Below, in pieces: positions 15,858-19,316 of a DNA stretch of 19,316 nt. The DNA is taken from positions 1 through 19,316 of the forward strand of contig JAAZGC010000272.1 in the NCBI GenBank assembly GCA_012511425.1. Reading direction: 5' to 3'. The stretch comes from Clostridiales bacterium (lineage in GTDB: Bacteria > Bacillota > Clostridia > Oscillospirales > CAG-272). The notes beneath the pieces are model-generated. The model ran no database searches and had not been told where the DNA came from. It worked only from the letters and a program-made list of their open reading frames with translations. Every line of letters begins with the position of its first letter. The first letter of the stretch is position 1. Position numbers and translations under genes: made by a program.

Positions 15858-15884
15858 CCCGGCTTTCTTTAGGGGAAAGCCGGG
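15858..15884 (-). other. Intercistronic stem-loop between binding protein and permease
   Basis: A perfect 10-bp stem, CCCGGCTTTC (15858-15867) with GAAAGCCGGG (15875-15884), and a 7-base loop. On the transcribed minus strand no T run follows, so it is not a standard terminator. Such hairpins behind binding-protein genes often protect the upstream message from 3' exonucleases or cause partial termination, which gives excess binding protein over permease. That role is inferred. Confidence 0.6.
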
Positions 15885-15908
15885 TTTGATGATTTTTACG
15901 GCGCCTGA

Positions 15909-16742
15909 TTATTTGTCTTCGGAAATAAGGTTGAAACCGACGACTTCGTCGACGACGAGCGCATCGACTCTGCCTGCCTTTAGGTCAAGGAAGGCGGTGG
16001 GGTTGTCGGGATATTCGTTGATGGTAAATGTGGCGGCAACATCCGGCTCGGCGTTGATGCATTCGAGGGCGGAGGAGCCTGCCTGAGCGGCTACTTTCTT
16101 GCCGGAGAGATCTGCCTTTGAAGCGATGCTGCTGTCGGCGGCGGCGACTATGACCATTCGGTTATTAAGATACGGCTTCGAGATGTTCATGCTTTCGGCT
16201 CTCTCGGGGGTTATCGACATTCCGTTCCAGATCATGTCGATATTGCCGGCGGAAAGCTCCATCTCCTTTGAGTTCCAGTCGATCGGCTGAAGCTTAAGGG
16301 CAACGCCGAGGCGGGAGGCCACTTCTTTTGCGAGATCGATGTCGAAACCGACTATGTTGCCGGCGTCGTCATAGAAACCCATCGGCTTGAAGCCGACATC
16401 GAGACCCAATATAATTTCGCCCTTGTCTTTGATTTTCTGAAGCGAATCGTCGCCGGTGTCTTCAATCGGGCGGGGGAACTGCTGATCCTTCAGCACTTTG
16501 TCTTCGCCGAACCAGTCGGTCGAAATCTTTGCGGCGGTGCCGTCGGCGATTATTTCGTCGATTGCGGCCTGAACCGCGAGAGTCAGCGCGTTGTCATCCT
16601 TGCGGAAGCCGATGCCGTACTGCTCGGAGCCGAAGTTTTCTTCGAGAACGACGTATTTCTTGTCCGACGAACCGCAGGAAACGGCGGTTGCGGCGAGCAT
16701 CAATGCCGCCAGCAGAACGCAGATGAGTTTGAACTTCTTCAT
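15909..16742 (-). CDS. Amino-acid ABC transporter binding lipoprotein, circularly permuted
   Basis: This is the extracellular amino-acid receptor of the importer. Residues 1-22 are a signal peptide with lipobox AVSC and lipidated C23. The SBP_bac_3 family order is then rotated. Residues 29-85 (YVVLEENFGSEQYGIGFRKDD to DGTAAKISTDWFGEDKVLK) are what normally closes the protein. A linker (86-97) leads into the usual mature N-terminus at 98 (DSLQKIKDKGEIILGLDVGFKP), then GFDIDLAKEVASRLG (132-146), the carboxylate-binding arginine region ITPERAES (R181) and VVDEVVG. The protein stops at LISEDK, where the moved segment would normally follow. All family parts appear once, so function is probably kept. 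GAGGAA seven bases upstream fixes the start. Family membership is very secure; permutation is read by eye from motif order. Confidence 0.92.
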   Translation of the reverse strand: MKKFKLICVLLAALMLAATAVSCGSSDKKYVVLEENFGSEQYGIGFRKDDNALTLAVQAAIDEIIADGTAAKISTDWFGEDKVLKDQQFPRPIEDTGDDSLQKIKDKGEIILGLDVGFKPMGFYDDAGNIVGFDIDLAKEVASRLGVALKLQPIDWNSKEMELSAGNIDMIWNGMSITPERAESMNISKPYLNNRMVIVAAADSSIASKADLSGKKVAAQAGSSALECINAEPDVAATFTINEYPDNPTAFLDLKAGRVDALVVDEVVGFNLISEDK

Positions 16743-16803
16743 TTTCGATTCCTCTTTTATGATTTTATCTGTTTATCCCGCACAGCCGCTTTTCTTTATC
16801 GAA

Positions 16804-16831
16804 TTAAAGCGATTATGCGTTAATGCTTTAA
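16804..16831. promoter_or_regulatory. Inverted repeat across the start point of the amino-acid operon
   Basis: TTAAAGC (16804-16810) and GCTTTAA (16825-16831) are exact reverse complements 14 bases apart. The right arm begins next to the -10 box and covers the likely start point near 16826, a good place for a repressor. The regulator is unknown. Confidence 0.4.
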
Positions 16832-16832
16832 C

Positions 16833-16861
16833 ATTATATCACACCGCCGAAAGATTTGCAA
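16833..16861 (-). promoter_or_regulatory. Promoter of the amino-acid ABC operon
   Basis: On the minus strand TTGCAA (16856-16861) and TATAAT (16833-16838) with a 17-base spacer. The leader to the binding-protein ATG is about 83 bases; I recognise no riboswitch in it. Confidence 0.8.
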
Positions 16862-16959
16862 GAGGTTTCGGTCATTTTTAATTTATTGATTACACAAATG
16901 CGGTTTTGTCAGGTTTGATTCAGGTTTTACAAAAGATTCATCAAATGCGGCGGTTTTTC

Positions 16960-16968
16960 TGATATAAT
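16960..16968 (+). promoter_or_regulatory. Extended -10 promoter of the LRR surface protein
   Basis: TGATATAAT: a perfect TATAAT (16963-16968) preceded by TG in the extended -10 position. No good -35 box lies 16-19 bases upstream, which extended -10 promoters do not need. The start would be near 16975, about 50 bases before the gene. Confidence 0.6.
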
Positions 16969-17024
16969 TTTTTCGAAGAAAAGTCCATCGGATTAAACGA
17001 ATTATAAAGGAAGGCGGCTTTGAA

Positions 17025-17978
17025 ATGCCGAGATCTGTAAATAAAAAAAGGCTGCTGTGCGCCGCGCTCGTTTTTCTGCTCGCAGCGATCACGGTTCTGC
17101 CGGCGGCGGCGGACGAAGTGCCGTCCGGAATAATCGGGTTCTCTCCGAAAGTTGAAGAACCGGAGCCTGAGCCGGAGAAACCGGAGCCGGAGAAGCCGGA
17201 GGAACTCGAAGCTGTCCCCGAGGGTGAGAAGACGCCCGAAGCTCCGGAAGAAGGCGAAGGAGACGCTGATGCCGCAGACGCCGAACCTGGCGAGACCACC
17301 GCCGAAGAATTTGACTTCCCGGACACTTATCCCGCTTATCTTGCGCCTCAGTTTGCAAAGGAAACTCCGGAGGGAGTCGCGTACCTCATGGCCGAGGACG
17401 GCTCGCACATGATGGCGGTAGGCTGGCGCGGCGAGGGCAAGACGATCACCGTACCCGATACGATCGACGGGCTGCCGGTGACCGAGATTATGGCGACCGC
17501 ATTTTCCGGAACCGAAAAGGTCGAGAATGTGATCCTGCCCGATTCGGTCAAAATTATCGGAAAATCGGCGTTCGCACAGATGCCGCAGCTCGTTTCGATA
17601 AAGCTTCCCGAGGGAATTTCCGAAATCCCCGAATCCTGCTTTGAAAACTCAACTTCGCTTTCGAAAATCGCACTGCCCGGTACGGTTAAATCGATCGGCA
17701 ATTCGGCGTTTTCCGGCTGTCTCCGCCTCGGGCTGCTGAAGATACCGGCGGCGGTGGAATCGATCGGGGTTGACGCATTTTTCGGCTGCGAAGGGCTGAT
17801 ACTCGACTGCACCGAAAACGAATACGCGCAGAGGTACGCCGCCGGCAACTCCATTGAAGCCAAAGGCGGCGCGACCTGGAATTCGATGGTTCTGCAGATG
17901 GCGCTGTCCACCGGACTGATCGGCGCAGCAGTGTATTTTATTCCGAAAATCATCCGCAGATACAGGAAAAACAGTTAA
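17025..17978 (+). CDS. BspA-like LRR surface protein with C-terminal membrane anchor
   Basis: This is an exported protein of 317 residues with a signal peptide (about 1-29, ending AAA-DEV). An acidic proline/glutamate stalk follows (about 42-98, with PEPEPEKPEPEKPEE). A leucine-rich repeat domain of the LRR_5/BspA kind covers about 140-262. Four units of about 23 residues are visible (ILPDSVKIIGKSAF, IKLPEGISEIPESCF, IALPGTVKSIGNSAF, LKIPAAVESIGVDAF). A membrane helix at about 287-306 with a basic end (IIRRYRKNS) should hold it in the membrane with the repeats outside. BspA-type repeats often bind host or cell-surface partners, but the ligand here is unknown. No LPXTG motif is present. GGAAGGCGG seven bases before the ATG supports the start. 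It is a single gene, divergent from the amino-acid operon. Confidence 0.87.
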   Translation: MPRSVNKKRLLCAALVFLLAAITVLPAAADEVPSGIIGFSPKVEEPEPEPEKPEPEKPEELEAVPEGEKTPEAPEEGEGDADAADAEPGETTAEEFDFPDTYPAYLAPQFAKETPEGVAYLMAEDGSHMMAVGWRGEGKTITVPDTIDGLPVTEIMATAFSGTEKVENVILPDSVKIIGKSAFAQMPQLVSIKLPEGISEIPESCFENSTSLSKIALPGTVKSIGNSAFSGCLRLGLLKIPAAVESIGVDAFFGCEGLILDCTENEYAQRYAAGNSIEAKGGATWNSMVLQMALSTGLIGAAVYFIPKIIRRYRKNS

Positions 17979-18008
17979 AAACCGCCGCGTAAAAATCCGG
18001 AAAACAAG

Positions 18009-18047
18009 AGAGCCGCATATGCTTTTCAGATATGCGGCTCTGTTTTT
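18009..18047. terminator. Two-way terminator between convergent genes
   Basis: A perfect 12-bp stem, AGAGCCGCATAT (18009-18020) with its complement (18030-18041), and a 9-base loop. GTTTTTATC follows on the plus strand and CTTGTTTTCC on the minus strand. It ends the LRR gene and probably also the leftward decarboxylase operon, whose last gene stops at 18060. Confidence 0.85.
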
Positions 18048-18059
18048 ATCGGCAGGTTT

Positions 18060-18245
18060 TTATTTTGAAAAAAAGCGGTTCAGCAGGCTTGTCGCAAGCA
18101 TTATGATTCCGATAACCACGAAGATGACGAGCATTCCGATTCCCATGTATTGAAGATTGGAGACGAAATTCATCGGCTCGAAAAATATCTCGGGGGCGCT
18201 GTCGTTTACCGCGGCAAGCAGCATATAAGCCATAAAATTAATCAT
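18060..18245 (-). CDS. Small OadG-like subunit of a sodium-pumping decarboxylase
   Basis: A 61-residue protein with one clear membrane helix (about residues 33-56, IGMLVIFVVIGIIMLATSLLNRF) near the C-terminus, the layout and late-helix sequence of OadG gamma subunits. OadG subunits hold the soluble carboxyltransferase on the membrane beta subunit and help place zinc. The usual long charged tail behind the helix is missing. The ATG at 18245 is chosen because AGGAG lies 8 bases upstream; a TTG at 18266 would lie before that site. It follows the beta-subunit gene by 25 bases, and its place beside that gene is the strongest support for the call. Confidence 0.75.
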   Translation of the reverse strand: MINFMAYMLLAAVNDSAPEIFFEPMNFVSNLQYMGIGMLVIFVVIGIIMLATSLLNRFFSK

Positions 18246-18270
18246 ATCACTTTCTCCTTTTCCCAAAACA

Positions 18271-19316
18271 TCAAGAGAAGAAATTCAGAATGATGCCGCC
18301 GGCGATTACCGAGGCGATCTGACCCGAAACGTTTACTCCGATCGAGTGCATCAGCAGGAAGTTCTGCGGATCCTCCGCAAGTCCCATCTTATGAACGATG
18401 CGCCCCGACATCGGGAATGCCGATATACCGGCTGCGCCTATCATCGGGTTTATCTTTTCCTTCGAGAAGAGGTTGAGCAGTTTTGCGAACAGAACGCCGC
18501 CCGCAGTATCGAAGATAAACGCTATCAGACCCAGACCGAGGATCAGCAGGGTGTCGAACTTAAGGAACTTGTCGGCGGTCATGTTAAACGCAACCGAGAT
18601 GCCGAGGAAGATCGTTACCAGATTTGCAAGGACTTTCTGCGCCGTTTCCGAAAGCGAGTCAAGCACTCCGCACTCGCGAATAAGATTGCCGAACATGAGG
18701 AAACCGATAAGCGCGGTCGCCTGAGGAACGATGGCGGATGCAACGATGGTGATTATTATCGGGAAGAGTATGCGGGTTGTTTTGCTGACCGACTTCTGCA
18801 CATAGGGCATACGGATCATGCGCTCTTTCTTGGTTGTCAGCAGCTTGATGACCGGCGGCTGAATTATCGGAACCAGAGCCATATACGAATATGCCGCAAC
18901 GGTTATCGCTCCCACATATTTCGACCCCAGCGTGTTTGCGACGGCGATGGAAGTGGGGCCGTCCGCCGCGCCGATAATGGCGATCGAAGCCGCATCGAGG
19001 GTCGGGAAGAAAATGCTTGCCGTGCACAGGGTGAAGAAGATTCCGAATTGTGCGGCGGCGCCGAAAAGCATCAGCTTGGGATTGCTGAGCAGCGGTCCGA
19101 AGTCTATCATTGCGCCGATGCCGATAAAGAGCATCAGCGGGAAAAGTTCGTTCGCGATGCCTGCGTAATAAAGCTCTTTTATGGGTCCTGTCAGCGCATC
19201 GGAAAAGGGGATATTGACGAGAATCGTGCCGAAGCCCATCGGAAGCAGCAGGGACGGCTCCATATTCTTTTTGATGGCAAGATAGATCAGAACGAGTCCG
19301 ACAAGGATCATGACCA
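18271..19316 (-). CDS. oadB: Sodium-pumping decarboxylase beta subunit (OadB family), 5' end outside window
   Basis: This is the membrane subunit of a biotin-dependent decarboxylase that exports Na+ while the carboxyl group is released (oxaloacetate, methylmalonyl-CoA or glutaconyl-CoA type). The visible 348 or so codons hold about ten hydrophobic segments. They include the conserved GAADGPTSIAVA, whose aspartate takes part in sodium binding in the family, IIQPPVIKLLTTKKER, and the closing NPMIGAAGISAFPMSGR and PQNFLLMHSIGVNVSGQI. The reading frame is open to the window edge. An ATG at 19311 begins MILVGLVLIYLAIKK, which in full-length relatives lies about 20 residues inside the protein, so the real start is probably just outside. 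The substrate depends on the alpha subunit, which is not in view. The OadG-like gene follows after 25 bases. Confidence 0.94.
   Translation of the reverse strand, partial: VMILVGLVLIYLAIKKNMEPSLLLPMGFGTILVNIPFSDALTGPIKELYYAGIANELFPLMLFIGIGAMIDFGPLLSNPKLMLFGAAAQFGIFFTLCTASIFFPTLDAASIAIIGAADGPTSIAVANTLGSKYVGAITVAAYSYMALVPIIQPPVIKLLTTKKERMIRMPYVQKSVSKTTRILFPIIITIVASAIVPQATALIGFLMFGNLIRECGVLDSLSETAQKVLANLVTIFLGISVAFNMTADKFLKFDTLLILGLGLIAFIFDTAGGVLFAKLLNLFSKEKINPMIGAAGISAFPMSGRIVHKMGLAEDPQNFLLMHSIGVNVSGQIASVIAGGIILNFFS

Overview
The window is ordinary bacterial chromosome, dense with genes on both strands, from a Gram-positive anaerobe that is most likely a member of Clostridia (Bacillota) of middling GC. 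The clues are strong GGAGG-type ribosome sites, near-consensus TTGACA-17-TATAAT promoters, a CIRCE element on groESL, a stand-alone siroheme-type sulfite reductase protein, lipoprotein-type solute-binding proteins, a BspA-type LRR surface protein and a sodium-pumping decarboxylase. No phage, transposase, CRISPR array or plasmid gene is visible.

Layout from left to right. At the left edge lie the promoter and ribosome site of a leftward gene that starts just outside the window. Next come tRNA-Thr(UGU) and tRNA-Tyr(GUA), co-transcribed leftward into a strong terminator that sits in a small repeat cluster. A leftward siroheme sulfite reductase-like protein is divergent from a rightward iron-siderophore/cobalamin-type ABC importer (binding lipoprotein, permease, ATPase). 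A tRNA-Pro(UGG) on the minus strand is followed by the rightward pair tgt (queuosine pathway) and a sugar-isomerase-like TIM barrel. A long leftward cluster from 11113 to 6934 carries a lipoprotein with a possible IseA-like domain, a zinc-ribbon/acidic/single-TM protein, a NahK-type sugar 1-kinase and a GNAT acetyltransferase. Then come groES-groEL under CIRCE control, a MmcQ/YjbR-domain protein, a leftward polar amino-acid ABC importer (binding protein, permease, ATPase), a rightward BspA-like LRR protein, and the leftward end of a sodium-pumping decarboxylase operon (OadB-type beta subunit cut by the window edge, then a small OadG-like subunit).

The most unusual item is the amino-acid binding lipoprotein at 15909-16742. 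The segment that normally ends this family (about 57 residues, finishing in the DGT...WFGED motif) sits directly behind the lipobox. The usual N-terminal half follows it and the protein stops where that segment would normally begin, so the gene encodes an apparent natural circular permutation. Second is a GroES with a five-cysteine C-terminal tail. Third is a cell-envelope pair with threonine/glutamate/alanine-rich stalks transcribed with a sugar kinase. I see no wholly new multi-gene system.

All functions rest on reading motifs by eye. Promoters and terminators were found by inspection and not by scoring. Start codons were moved inward from the longest frame where a ribosome site and the family length supported it (sulfite reductase, FecCD permease, tgt, groES, MmcQ-like protein, OadG).
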